This document shows, piece after piece, positions 26,991 through 35,719 of a stretch of 64,000 nucleotides of DNA; the first letter of the stretch is position 1; each line of letters begins with the position of its first letter. The notes under the pieces were generated by a model that was not told the origin of the DNA, did no database searches, and worked only from the letters and a program-made list of their open reading frames with translations. Position numbers and translations under genes: made by a program. The stretch spans positions 1 through 64,000 of the forward strand of contig CABHON010000009.1 of the NCBI GenBank assembly GCA_902168255.1, in the 5' to 3' direction. The DNA is from an uncultured Legionella sp. GTDB lineage: Bacteria > Pseudomonadota > Gammaproteobacteria > Legionellales > Legionellaceae.

Positions 26991-27033
26991 GGGTCCGTCG
27001 ACGTGTCTCAACAGACCCAGTGGATTGACACGT
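26991..27033. other. pseudoknot-capable structured sequence
   Basis: GGGTC (26991) can pair with GACCC (27014), and ACGTGTC (27001) with GACACGT (27027). The two helices interlock in H-type pseudoknot order. It lies between a downstream-reading small gene and the hydrolase at 26961, all on the minus strand, so it could be a leader element or a processed 3' end. No known riboswitch was recognised. Confidence 0.35.
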
Positions 27034-27125
27034 AGCAAGTCCAACCTCGCAAAATCTATTATACGCCCTTAAAAAAGGATGTCAATAGAATCTTTTGACA
27101 TTTTATCGCTACGAATAATTACTTA

Positions 27126-27467
27126 TTATTGATTGCTTCCACTTTGTTGTGTTTGGCCAGCTTGGGAGCTGCTGTTGCCTTGGAAAGGTTTTGCTATTGC
27201 ACTACCAGTGTCTTTAGCGGCACCTACAACTGTGTTAGTAGCAGATTTTCCAACATTAACGGTTGCTTCTCCCGCTTTTTTAAATCCTCCAACAGTATCG
27301 CTTCCAGCTTGTTTTAAGCAATCTGTTGTTGAACCTGTGCAAGCTCCACGAGTGAAATTAGGTGATTGTTTTTGGCTGCTGCTTGATGTTGATGTATCAG
27401 CATTCATTACGCCAGGTGCAGCAACTAATAATCCAGCAAGTGCAACTGTTAGCATAGTTTTATTCAT
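27126..27467 (-). CDS. small exported Ser/Gly/Ala-rich protein
   Basis: The start MNKTMLTVAL at 27467 has GAGGAG eight bases upstream, deciding it over the ATG at 27482. A signal peptide ends near VMNADT. The mature part has two cysteines (RGACTGSTTDCLKQ), then an amphipathic stretch with repeated small residues (VGGFKKAGEATVNVGKSA) resembling 11-residue-type helical repeats of stress or surface proteins, and a Gln/Ser-rich tail. No family recognised; probably periplasmic or outer-surface. Confidence 0.65.
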   Translation of the reverse strand: MNKTMLTVALAGLLVAAPGVMNADTSTSSSSQKQSPNFTRGACTGSTTDCLKQAGSDTVGGFKKAGEATVNVGKSATNTVVGAAKDTGSAIAKPFQGNSSSQAGQTQQSGSNQ

Positions 27468-27677
27468 TATGAATCTCCTCAATTGTTTAAATAAACCTTA
27501 ATCAGTATATCACATAAAAAATAAGTCTCAATATCTAACGTTTTGATTTTTATCTTATTTAAACCACTCCAAGGGAAGGTAAAATGTTTTCAACATTTTT
27601 GAAGCAGCTACGTGTTTGTTCCTCAATTGAGCCTACAGTAGGCGCTGCGGGATTATTAAAAGAAACTCCCTATTTTT

Positions 27678-28832
27678 TTAACCTATGGGTAACGTTAAAG
27701 CAGGGCCTTGTTGATCTGCTGAAATAGTAGCAGTTAATAAGAGCAACCGAACGAGCAAATCAAAAGTAACTTTTGATATCGAATCAGAATCTTTAATATA
27801 GAACCAATGGTGATTCACATACGTCTTCACCAACACATTATTTTGAGGTTCTGTATCACTGTTATAAATTGTGAGTATATCTTTTAATGATGGATCAGAG
27901 TAGTAAGTATGACCTTGATAATCACGAATGCCTAGTGCTAAGTGATTATCTAAATCCGATTGTGGTATTTCAACGCCACGAGCAACAAATCCAAGGGTTG
28001 CGTTAATAGAGCGTAATTGTACATATACAACATTGCGTAATTTTGGTTGAGAATCTTCTGGAACTAAGATACCCGATTTATTTTTTAATTGACCGTAATC
28101 AGCTTTTTCCATCAAAATAATATTAGGGCTATTGGAGGGAATATGAAGAATTTTCTTTACTGTAAGTGCATCCGCAGAATTTTCATAACCTTGTTTAAAT
28201 TGTAAAACTAAGGCAGCCTTTTTATTAAAAGCATACGGTTGCAATGTAACTACTTTTTCTCGGAACATTTTACGTAATAATTTAAAGCAACGATCGTATT
28301 GGTGATATTCTTTTGAGAAAATGACGGTATTGTTAACAATGGTAACATTGGTATCTAAATCACCCATTTTTTGCACGAGTAGCGTTATTAGCAATCCTTG
28401 TTCAAATGGTGCTTGTCTGGATAAGAGAGTAAAATCTTCAAAGGGTACAGGTCGCTGCATAGAACGAATAAATTCGCCATCAGTGACAGGAACATAAGAG
28501 ATGGTCGGAGAATCGGAGTAAGTTACACCCGGTGTAATACCAATGCTTCCCCATGCCAAATTCGTTGTAGCGGAATTTTCGGAAACGTTGGTAACAGTTA
28601 ATGAGCGACTCAGGTTATAAGAAGAAGTTACATTCGTAATGGCGAGATAATTGGTTGAGTGAAAATAACGCAGGCGAACGATATTTTTTAATAATTGCTC
28701 GTTATCCGTTTCTTGTACAATGTCATTATATTGAACGCGATCGATTTTTACCCGGCTAGGCCCTAAAGAAGTGCATCCTGTTACCATTATGATAGTAAAC
28801 AAAAAAAACCATTTCTTAGACCATTTTATCAT
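27678..28832 (-). CDS. predicted outer-membrane lipoprotein
   Basis: The start MIKWSKKWFF at 28832 follows GAAGG and gives a lipoprotein signal whose lipobox is VTGC (cysteine near residue 20). The mature protein starts with a segment containing NEQLLKNIVRLRYFHS, a pattern seen in a widespread group of uncharacterised gammaproteobacterial lipoproteins. The rest is mixed alpha/beta without known catalytic motifs. It lies behind the ABC-F gene with a strong hairpin in between, so it may be read from its own or a processed transcript. Function unknown. Confidence 0.65.
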   Translation of the reverse strand: MIKWSKKWFFLFTIIMVTGCTSLGPSRVKIDRVQYNDIVQETDNEQLLKNIVRLRYFHSTNYLAITNVTSSYNLSRSLTVTNVSENSATTNLAWGSIGITPGVTYSDSPTISYVPVTDGEFIRSMQRPVPFEDFTLLSRQAPFEQGLLITLLVQKMGDLDTNVTIVNNTVIFSKEYHQYDRCFKLLRKMFREKVVTLQPYAFNKKAALVLQFKQGYENSADALTVKKILHIPSNSPNIILMEKADYGQLKNKSGILVPEDSQPKLRNVVYVQLRSINATLGFVARGVEIPQSDLDNHLALGIRDYQGHTYYSDPSLKDILTIYNSDTEPQNNVLVKTYVNHHWFYIKDSDSISKVTFDLLVRLLLLTATISADQQGPALTLPIG

Positions 28833-28848
28833 TCTAACCTTCGCTTCT

Positions 28849-28880
28849 GAGACAAAAACGGCATTCTGCCATTTTGTCTC
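28849..28880 (-). terminator. strong hairpin between ABC-F gene and lipoprotein gene
   Basis: GAGACAAAA (28849-28857) pairs with TTTTGTCTC (28872-28880), and GGCA/TGCC extends the stem inside. It starts 16 bases after the ABC-F stop and ends 17 bases before the lipoprotein ATG. There is no U-tract, so processing or attenuation is as likely as termination. Confidence 0.45.
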
Positions 28881-28895
28881 AAGAAACACAATTTT

Positions 28896-30728
28896 TTAAC
28901 TTAATGCCACCCATTCTTCTTCAAGTGATTCTAACTTACTTACTAGCTGTTTTTGCTTCTCTAATAACTGATTAAGCGCTGTTTTGTCATTGGCATCATA
29001 AAGATGAGATTGTGCTAATTCAGTTTCTAATGCTGTTTTTTCAGCATTAAGCTTCATCAGCGTTTCTTCAATTTTTTTTAACCGATTATTTTTAGCGCGT
29101 TGTTCTTTATTATCAGATTTATTGCTATTTGTTTCAGGTGCTACAATGGTGGGTGTCTGAGCATTACGACGATAATTTTTTAATAATTGTTCGTAAGCGT
29201 CAAGATCTCCTGTAAACTCTTCCGCTTTTTGATGGGCAACTAAAAGAAAACTATCGGTACAAGCACGCAATAAATGGCGATCATGAGACACTACAATTAG
29301 CGCGCCTTCATAATTTTGCAGTGCAACAACCAGCGCATGGCGCATTTCTAAATCTAAATGGTTGGTGGGCTCATCCAGCAATAACAAATTAGGTCTTTGC
29401 CAAATAAGGATAGCTAATGCTAAACGTGTTTTTTCCCCACCTGAAAAATGCTCAATTTTACTTAAGGCTTGATCACCGACAAACGCAAAACCACCCAAGT
29501 AATTACGAATTTCTTTTTCAGTTGCTTGTGGACTGATGCGTTGAATATGTAATAGAGGTGAGGCTTGTAAATCTAAACTATCCAGTTGATGTTGCGCAAA
29601 ATAGCCCATTCGTAAAGCAGGGTTTTTAAAATATTCACCTGCCAATGGGGGAAACAATCCTGCAATACATTGCATGAGAGTGGATTTTCCCGCACCATTC
29701 GGACCAATTAAACCAATGCGTTGATCGCCAGTAAGCGATAAAGAAATGTGTTTTAAAATGGGATGGGTACCATATCCAATTTCTGCGTCTCTCAAAGAGA
29801 GTAATGGATTAGAGCAAGGAGGGGCTTCTCGAAAACTAAATCGAAAAGGTGTATCGACGTGTAAGGCTTCAGCAACTTCCATTTTTGCCAAGGCTTTTAA
29901 TCGGCTTTGAACTTGTGGTGCTTTACTGGCTTTAGCTTTGAAACGATCGACAAATTTTTGCCAATGCGCACGTTGCCGTTCTTGTTTCGCTTGTTGGGCT
30001 TGTTGTTGAGATATTTCTTCAGCACGTTGCCGTTCAAAATCACTATAATTACCGGTGTAATTCTTTAATTGGCGATTATGCAAATGGGCTATATGAGACG
30101 TAACATTATCTAAGAAATCACGATCGTGTGAGATTAAGAAAACTGTACTGGTTGTGTTTTTCAACCAGTCTTCTAACCAAACAATGGCATCCAGATCTAA
30201 ATGGTTGGTGGGTTCGTCCAAAAGCAGTAAATCAGCACGGCTCATTAATGTTTTTGCAAGATTTAAACGCATACGCCATCCACCTGAGAAATCCCGGACA
30301 AAACGTTGCTGTTCTTCAGGAGCAAAACCAAGTCCATGCATTAATTGAGCTGCACGTGCTTTTGCTGTATATCCATCAATCACACCCATTTCGCCATATA
30401 ATTCGGCGATTTTGTTGCCATCAGTTTCATGCTCCAAAGCGGCTTCAATACGACGTAATTCGGCATCGCCATCCATAACATAATCAAGTGCGGGCTGTTC
30501 CAATGCAGGAATTTCTTGCTCTAAATGGGCAATGCTGACATTTGCAGGAAGGTTTATACTTCCAGTATCAGGGGTTAAGTTTCCTAAAATAAGCGCAAGC
30601 AAACTAGATTTGCCAGCACCATTAGTTCCTACCAAGCCGACTCGTTGTCCTGGGTTAACGGTTAAGTTAACATCTTCTAATAATAAGCGTGTTCCTCGTC
30701 GTAAGGAGAGGTTTTTTAATTGAAGCAT
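28896..30728 (-). CDS. ABC-F family ATPase, YheS-like
   Basis: A soluble protein with two ATP-binding cassettes and no membrane segments, acting on ribosomes as a translation factor. Cassette 1: GTNGAGKSS, FSGGWRMRLNLA, LLLLDEPTNHLD. Cassette 2: GPNGAGKST, FSGGEKTRLALA, LLLLDEPTNHLD. The linker with FVDRFKAKASKA is the P-site tRNA interaction motif. A coiled-coil tail rich in Glu/Lys/Leu closes the 610 residues. Layout and tail resemble YheS more than Uup or EttA. Confidence 0.9.
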   Translation of the reverse strand: MLQLKNLSLRRGTRLLLEDVNLTVNPGQRVGLVGTNGAGKSSLLALILGNLTPDTGSINLPANVSIAHLEQEIPALEQPALDYVMDGDAELRRIEAALEHETDGNKIAELYGEMGVIDGYTAKARAAQLMHGLGFAPEEQQRFVRDFSGGWRMRLNLAKTLMSRADLLLLDEPTNHLDLDAIVWLEDWLKNTTSTVFLISHDRDFLDNVTSHIAHLHNRQLKNYTGNYSDFERQRAEEISQQQAQQAKQERQRAHWQKFVDRFKAKASKAPQVQSRLKALAKMEVAEALHVDTPFRFSFREAPPCSNPLLSLRDAEIGYGTHPILKHISLSLTGDQRIGLIGPNGAGKSTLMQCIAGLFPPLAGEYFKNPALRMGYFAQHQLDSLDLQASPLLHIQRISPQATEKEIRNYLGGFAFVGDQALSKIEHFSGGEKTRLALAILIWQRPNLLLLDEPTNHLDLEMRHALVVALQNYEGALIVVSHDRHLLRACTDSFLLVAHQKAEEFTGDLDAYEQLLKNYRRNAQTPTIVAPETNSNKSDNKEQRAKNNRLKKIEETLMKLNAEKTALETELAQSHLYDANDKTALNQLLEKQKQLVSKLESLEEEWVALS

Positions 30729-30829
30729 ATTTTTTTACGTATCCTAAATGTTGAGGCGTGATTCTATCATAGTTTGTGAAGAAATCGGTATCATGGTAAA
30801 ATTTTTTATAATAAATGATGAGAACAGTT

Positions 30830-31441
30830 ATGAATGCTGAGTTTGAGCAAAATAAATATATCATAATACGGGAAATCATTCCAAAATCATGGTGTGAAAT
30901 TATGGTGAATTATGCCAAATTTCAATCATTTTATGCTTTTAGTCCGGAAGCGTATGAATCGGCACAAGTACCGAATACACACAGCAAATATGGTGATTTT
31001 TTGATGGAATCGCTTTTGTTGCATTTTCAACCGATTATTGAGCAACAGCTCAATCGCTCTTTATTTCCTACTTATAGCTATTACCGTGTATACAAAAAAG
31101 GTGATATTTTAAAGCCTCATACGGATAGAAATGCCTGTGAAGTAAGTGCGAGCGTAGCTTTTGGGTGGCCAAATACATCAGTATGGCCATTTTACCTCGC
31201 GAATGCAAAAACATATATAAATCAAGAGGCTGTTACTATTGCAGAAAATGAGCCTAAAATAACGGTTCTTTTGAACCCGGGAGATGCGTTGATTTACGCG
31301 GGCCCTTTAGTAAAACATTGGCGAGAGCCATTGGAAGAGGTTTCTTATGTACAAGCTTTTTTTCATTATGTGTATGCAGATGGAGTAAATGCATCACTTA
31401 AATTCGATAACAGAGCGGCTATTGGACAACCAAAGTTATGA
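30830..31441 (+). CDS. 2OG-Fe(II) oxygenase-like protein
   Basis: The iron facial triad is visible: H97-x-D99 in KPHTDRN and H163 in KHWREPL, with R165 placed like the 2-oxoglutarate-binding residue. Such enzymes hydroxylate proteins or small molecules. The ATG at 30830 has GAGA six bases upstream; an ATG at 30815 is possible. It overlaps the next oxygenase gene by ATGA, so two different oxygenases are made together. The substrate is unknown; no signal peptide. Confidence 0.75.
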   Translation: MNAEFEQNKYIIIREIIPKSWCEIMVNYAKFQSFYAFSPEAYESAQVPNTHSKYGDFLMESLLLHFQPIIEQQLNRSLFPTYSYYRVYKKGDILKPHTDRNACEVSASVAFGWPNTSVWPFYLANAKTYINQEAVTIAENEPKITVLLNPGDALIYAGPLVKHWREPLEEVSYVQAFFHYVYADGVNASLKFDNRAAIGQPKL

Positions 31442-32241
31442 ATAAACATTTTTTTAATGATGATTGGAAAAACTGGATTTGGTCAAATATAAAAAACGGC
31501 GTTAGCAAACAACGAATATATAATGATCTTGTGGAGCAGGGCTATGATGTCTTTACTATCATTAATGAATTGCGCTTTATACCAAATGTTTTTCGTAAAC
31601 AGGATGAGATTAAACTAAATCATGTTATTGGCTATTTGCAAGGTGCTGGTGCTACAAGAGTCGATGTACCCATTCCTTTTTACATATTTCCTAATTTTCT
31701 TACAGAAACAGAATGTAAAGCCATTATTGATATACAAAGAGAGCAGAATGACCGTTCAACCACGGGTGATCATAAAGAATGTAAAATTGATGAAACCCGG
31801 ACAAGTTTCACCACTTATTTTGAGTCAATTCAATCTGAATCGATGCAGAACATTGTCCAGCAATTGAAACAAAAGATATTGTCATTGATGGGCATACCCA
31901 CTCAATACTCAGAAAAAATCCAAGGACAATGGTATAAAGAAAATGGATTCTACCATAACCATTATGATGCCTATGAAGATTATAATAAATTTAAAGCCCA
32001 GTATGGTAATCGCACGTGGACTTGTATGATTACCTTAAATGATGTGGAAGAAGGCGGTGATACATACTTTCCAACACTAGATAAGCGTTTTACCCCAAAA
32101 GCTGGACAAGCACTTATTTGGTATAATTTGGATGAAAATGGATTGGCTCATCCACTGACGTTGCATACAGGCCAAGCAGTTAAAAAAGGCGAAAAGTTTA
32201 TTGTGACACAATGGTTTCGCCAATCTACTAATTATTTCTAA
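31438..32241 (+). CDS. prolyl 4-hydroxylase-type 2OG-Fe(II) oxygenase
   Basis: The C-terminal ~190 residues match the P4Hc domain: H175-x-D177 in NHYDAY, DVEEGGDTYFP, H243 in TLHTGQ, and K253 in the KKGEKF segment, which would hold 2-oxoglutarate. The N-terminal ~75 residues are an extra helical region. Bacterial members hydroxylate prolines in proteins such as EF-Tu or peptides. Translationally coupled to the preceding oxygenase. A proline target is inferred from the family. Confidence 0.85.
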   Translation: MNKHFFNDDWKNWIWSNIKNGVSKQRIYNDLVEQGYDVFTIINELRFIPNVFRKQDEIKLNHVIGYLQGAGATRVDVPIPFYIFPNFLTETECKAIIDIQREQNDRSTTGDHKECKIDETRTSFTTYFESIQSESMQNIVQQLKQKILSLMGIPTQYSEKIQGQWYKENGFYHNHYDAYEDYNKFKAQYGNRTWTCMITLNDVEEGGDTYFPTLDKRFTPKAGQALIWYNLDENGLAHPLTLHTGQAVKKGEKFIVTQWFRQSTNYF

Positions 32242-32299
32242 AATCACAGGTCTTTCTGTGAATGTTATTAGTAAGATTTAATATCAAAATCTAGCAATT

Positions 32300-33943
32300 T
32301 CAACTTTCGGATCTTTCATGTTCAATACGTGGATCGGGAACTGGAATAGCGGATAAAAGTGCCTGAGTATAAGGGTGTTTGGGATGTTGATAGAGAACTG
32401 CCGGATCCTCTGATACTTCCACAATCTCTCCCGCATACATGACCACAATACGATCCGATAAATGTTTTAATAAATTCAGATCATGCGAAATAAAAATAAT
32501 AGTTAGGTTAAATTGCGTTTTTAGATTTTTGAGTAAATGAATAATTTGTAATTTGGTAGTGGCATCCAAAGCACTCGTTGCTTCGTCACAAATCAGTAAT
32601 GAAGGTTTTAAAATTAATGCTCGGGCAATATTAATACGTTGGCATTGCCCTCCGGAAAATTCTTGTGGATATCGATACAAATGCTCTTCCTCTAACCCAA
32701 CAGCTTTAACCATTTCAGCAACTTGGCTAATAATATCTGTTTTAGATAGATTTGGATGATAAATTTTTAGCGGTTCAGCAATAAGTTCAAGTACGGTCAT
32801 GCGTGGATTTAAAGAATCAACGGGATCTTGAAAAATAAGTTGAATAGATTGCCTTAAAGGATGCCACTGTTTTTCCGATAAATGGGATAAAGGAATATTA
32901 TTAAAAGTAATACTGCCTTCAGCAATGGGATTTAGTCCAACTAGTGCTCGTGCTAAAGAAGATTTTCCACAACCTGATTCACCAACAATACCTAGTGTTT
33001 CTCCCGTATATACGTTAAAACTAACATTCTTCACTGCTTGTAGAATTTGAGGTGATTGAAACCATCCTTTTTTTAAATAAAAGTGAATGGAAAGATTGGC
33101 AATGATGAGTAATGGAGGCTGGTTATTCTGTTTCAATATTTTTTCTTGGGAGACACGAGGGGCAACGTCTAAACGAACGGCTTCCAATAATGCTTGGGTG
33201 TGAGAATGTTCAGGAGAGTAAAATATACTGTCCACAGTGCCGGTTTCAACGAGCTCGCCTTTATAGAAAATTTGCACACGATCAGCCATTCTGGCCATGA
33301 CACCCATATCATGAGTAATCATTAAAATTGCCATATTAAAATCACGTTGTAAATCTTTAAGAATATGTAAAATTTGGGCTTGCGTGGTAACATCCAATGC
33401 AGTAGTGGGTTCATCAGCAATAAGCAATTTAGGATGGCAAAGTAAGCTCATCGCAATCATAACTCGTTGCCGCATGCCACCCGAAAATTCATGAGGATAA
33501 TCATGAATTCGATGTTTAGCGTCGGGAATCCGTGTTAAATCTAATAAATCTATCGATATTTTAAATGATTCTTGGTAGCTTTTTCCTTGATGAAGCATAA
33601 GAACTTCTGTCATTTGAGAGGCAATGGTCAGATAAGGATTTAATGCTGTCATAGGATCTTGGAAAATCATGGTGATTTGATTCCCGCGAATTTTATTTAT
33701 TTTTTCAAGAGGTAGATTAAGTATTTCTTGATCCATAAAGCGAATAGAACCATCGATATAGGCATTTTTAGGTAATAACTGCATTAATGCCAATGCCGTT
33801 TGGCTTTTGCCAGAACCCGATTCTCCCGCAATACCTACTATTTCCCCGGGATTAACAGTAAAAGAAACATTGTTAACTGCGTGGATTAATGGGGCATTTT
33901 TGGATGTCTTATAGTGAATGCTGAGATGGTTAACTTTAAGCAT
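32300..33943 (-). CDS. peptide ABC importer, double ATP-binding protein (YejF/OppDF type)
   Basis: One polypeptide carries both nucleotide-binding domains, as in YejF. Domain 1: [35 protein letters not shown]. Domain 2: [35 protein letters not shown]. Each ends with the OppD/F C-terminal region ([12 protein letters not shown] in the second). It energises uptake by the permeases encoded just upstream, 10 bp away. Confidence 0.93.
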   Translation of the reverse strand: MLKVNHLSIHYKTSKNAPLIHAVNNVSFTVNPGEIVGIAGESGSGKSQTALALMQLLPKNAYIDGSIRFMDQEILNLPLEKINKIRGNQITMIFQDPMTALNPYLTIASQMTEVLMLHQGKSYQESFKISIDLLDLTRIPDAKHRIHDYPHEFSGGMRQRVMIAMSLLCHPKLLIADEPTTALDVTTQAQILHILKDLQRDFNMAILMITHDMGVMARMADRVQIFYKGELVETGTVDSIFYSPEHSHTQALLEAVRLDVAPRVSQEKILKQNNQPPLLIIANLSIHFYLKKGWFQSPQILQAVKNVSFNVYTGETLGIVGESGCGKSSLARALVGLNPIAEGSITFNNIPLSHLSEKQWHPLRQSIQLIFQDPVDSLNPRMTVLELIAEPLKIYHPNLSKTDIISQVAEMVKAVGLEEEHLYRYPQEFSGGQCQRINIARALILKPSLLICDEATSALDATTKLQIIHLLKNLKTQFNLTIIFISHDLNLLKHLSDRIVVMYAGEIVEVSEDPAVLYQHPKHPYTQALLSAIPVPDPRIEHERSES

Positions 33944-33953
33944 AATTTTTCCC

Positions 33954-34820
33954 TTATCGAGGATCTAAAGCGTCACGAAGACCGTTGGCAACAAATGCAA
34001 AACAAAGTAATGTTAGGGTCATGAGACCAGCTGGAAAAAGCAAGAGCCACCAGTTATCTAAATTTTGAACTCCATCACTGATTAATAACCCCCATGAGGT
34101 CATAGGTTCCATTACCCCTAAACCAAAAAAACTTAAAACAGCAGATAAAACAATCATGTTAGGGATGGTAAGGGCCGAATAAATAATAACGACACCAAAT
34201 AAATTGGGAATAATATGACGAAAAATAATTTGCCATTGGTTTAAGCCTGAAATTTTAGCGGCATCAATAAATTCTTGTTGTTTTAGGTTTAAGGTTTGAC
34301 CGCGCACGACCCTTGCCATATCGAGCCATCCCAGAGCGGCAATTGCCATAAAAGATACAAATTTAGTGTGTCCGAATAAAGCGAGTAATAAAATGCAGAA
34401 AAATAGAAAAGGAATGCCATAAAGAACATCTACTGCCCGCATCATCATATTGTCTATAGCTCCACCGATAAATCCAGCAGCTGCGCCATATATAACACCA
34501 ATAATTAAAATAACACAGGTTGCGGCAAAGGCAATTTCGAAGGTAACACGGCCCCCAATAAAACAGCGTACCCATAAATCTCGGCCAAGTCCATCCGTTC
34601 CAAACCAAAACTCTCCATTAGGTGGGGAAAGAATACTTTCAAAATGAGTATCACTGTAATGGTGGTGGCTAAAAATGGGAACACAGAGGCATAATAGCGC
34701 TAATAAAATCAGTATGGCTAAGCAACTTAATGCGAGTGGATGATGTGCAAAGCGGCGAAATACAGTAAGTCTAAAACTGTTGTTTATTGTTTGATTTTCG
34801 GATCGAGAAGGGAATAACAT
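33954..34820 (-). CDS. peptide ABC importer permease, OppC type
   Basis: A 288-residue inner-membrane permease with about six segments. The N-terminal RRFAHHPLALS region and the GTDGLGRDLWVRCFIGGR motif are typical of OppC/DppC proteins, and the EAA loop reads FIDAAKISGLNQWQIIFRHIIPN. It overlaps the OppB gene by 37 bp and pairs with it in the membrane. Confidence 0.93.
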   Translation of the reverse strand: MLFPSRSENQTINNSFRLTVFRRFAHHPLALSCLAILILLALLCLCVPIFSHHHYSDTHFESILSPPNGEFWFGTDGLGRDLWVRCFIGGRVTFEIAFAATCVILIIGVIYGAAAGFIGGAIDNMMMRAVDVLYGIPFLFFCILLLALFGHTKFVSFMAIAALGWLDMARVVRGQTLNLKQQEFIDAAKISGLNQWQIIFRHIIPNLFGVVIIYSALTIPNMIVLSAVLSFFGLGVMEPMTSWGLLISDGVQNLDNWWLLLFPAGLMTLTLLCFAFVANGLRDALDPR

Positions 34821-35716
34821 AAATCCACCAACAAATTAAAAATAATCGTGAGCATACTACCAAAAACAGTGATGCCCATGATGAGATTATAATCTCGGTT
34901 CATGGCAGCATTGGTAGTCAGAACACCTAATCCTGGAAGTGCAAACACGCGCTCTGTGACCACAGTCCCTGCCAAAATACCGGCAAACAGCGGCCCTAAT
35001 AAAGAAACCACGGGAATTAAAGCCGGACGAATAGCATGTTTAAATAAAATGGTTTGGTGAGACAATCCTTTCGCACGGGCGGTACGAATGAAATTAGTGT
35101 TTAATACATCGATAAGACTGCCCCGTGAGACGAACGCGATGGTGGGCATAAAACTTAAGGTAAGCACTAATACCGGAAGGAAAAGATATTCAATATTCCC
35201 ATTTCCCCAGCCACTGGATGGAAACCAACCTAGTGTTACTGAAAACAGTAAAACAAGCAGGGGGCCTGTTACCATGGTTGGTACTGTCGTGAAAAAAATG
35301 TTACCGCTCACAATGATTCGATCGAAAATTGAATCCTTTTTTAGGCCAGCATAAAAACCAAACAAAATACCTAAAGGGATAGCAAAGGCCATTGCATAGA
35401 CACCAAGACGAAGTGTTACCCAAAAACCACCCATATTATCCGGGAAGATGACATCATTAACGGATTGTCCTAGAAATTTATAGGATTCACCTAAACTTCC
35501 CTGTAAAAGATTTTTCCAATATAAAAGAAATTGTTGCCACACTGATAAATCTAAGTTAAAACGATGCAACATAGTTTTCATTACTTCTGGTGGCAATACC
35601 CGCTCGGTAGCGAAAGGATTTCCCGGAGAAAGATGAACGGTAAAAAAAACGATAGTAATCACACAAAAAAGGGTAGGAATAGCCAATAAAAGTCGTTTAA
35701 GAAAAAATTTCAACAT
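34784..35716 (-). CDS. peptide ABC importer permease, OppB type
   Basis: A 310-residue inner-membrane permease with six segments. The start FFLKRLLLAIPTLF and SPGNPF are typical of OppB/DppB; the EAA loop is FIRTARAKGLSHQTILFKHAIRPA. It lies 3 bp after the binding-protein gene. Confidence 0.93.
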   Translation of the reverse strand: MLKFFLKRLLLAIPTLFCVITIVFFTVHLSPGNPFATERVLPPEVMKTMLHRFNLDLSVWQQFLLYWKNLLQGSLGESYKFLGQSVNDVIFPDNMGGFWVTLRLGVYAMAFAIPLGILFGFYAGLKKDSIFDRIIVSGNIFFTTVPTMVTGPLLVLLFSVTLGWFPSSGWGNGNIEYLFLPVLVLTLSFMPTIAFVSRGSLIDVLNTNFIRTARAKGLSHQTILFKHAIRPALIPVVSLLGPLFAGILAGTVVTERVFALPGLGVLTTNAAMNRDYNLIMGITVFGSMLTIIFNLLVDLCYSLLDPKIKQ

Positions 35717-35719
35717 GCA

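Noticed and set aside
27133-27501. 122-codon plus-strand frame over the small exported gene
   Set aside because: The minus-strand gene has a signal peptide and a strong ribosome site; the plus frame has neither.
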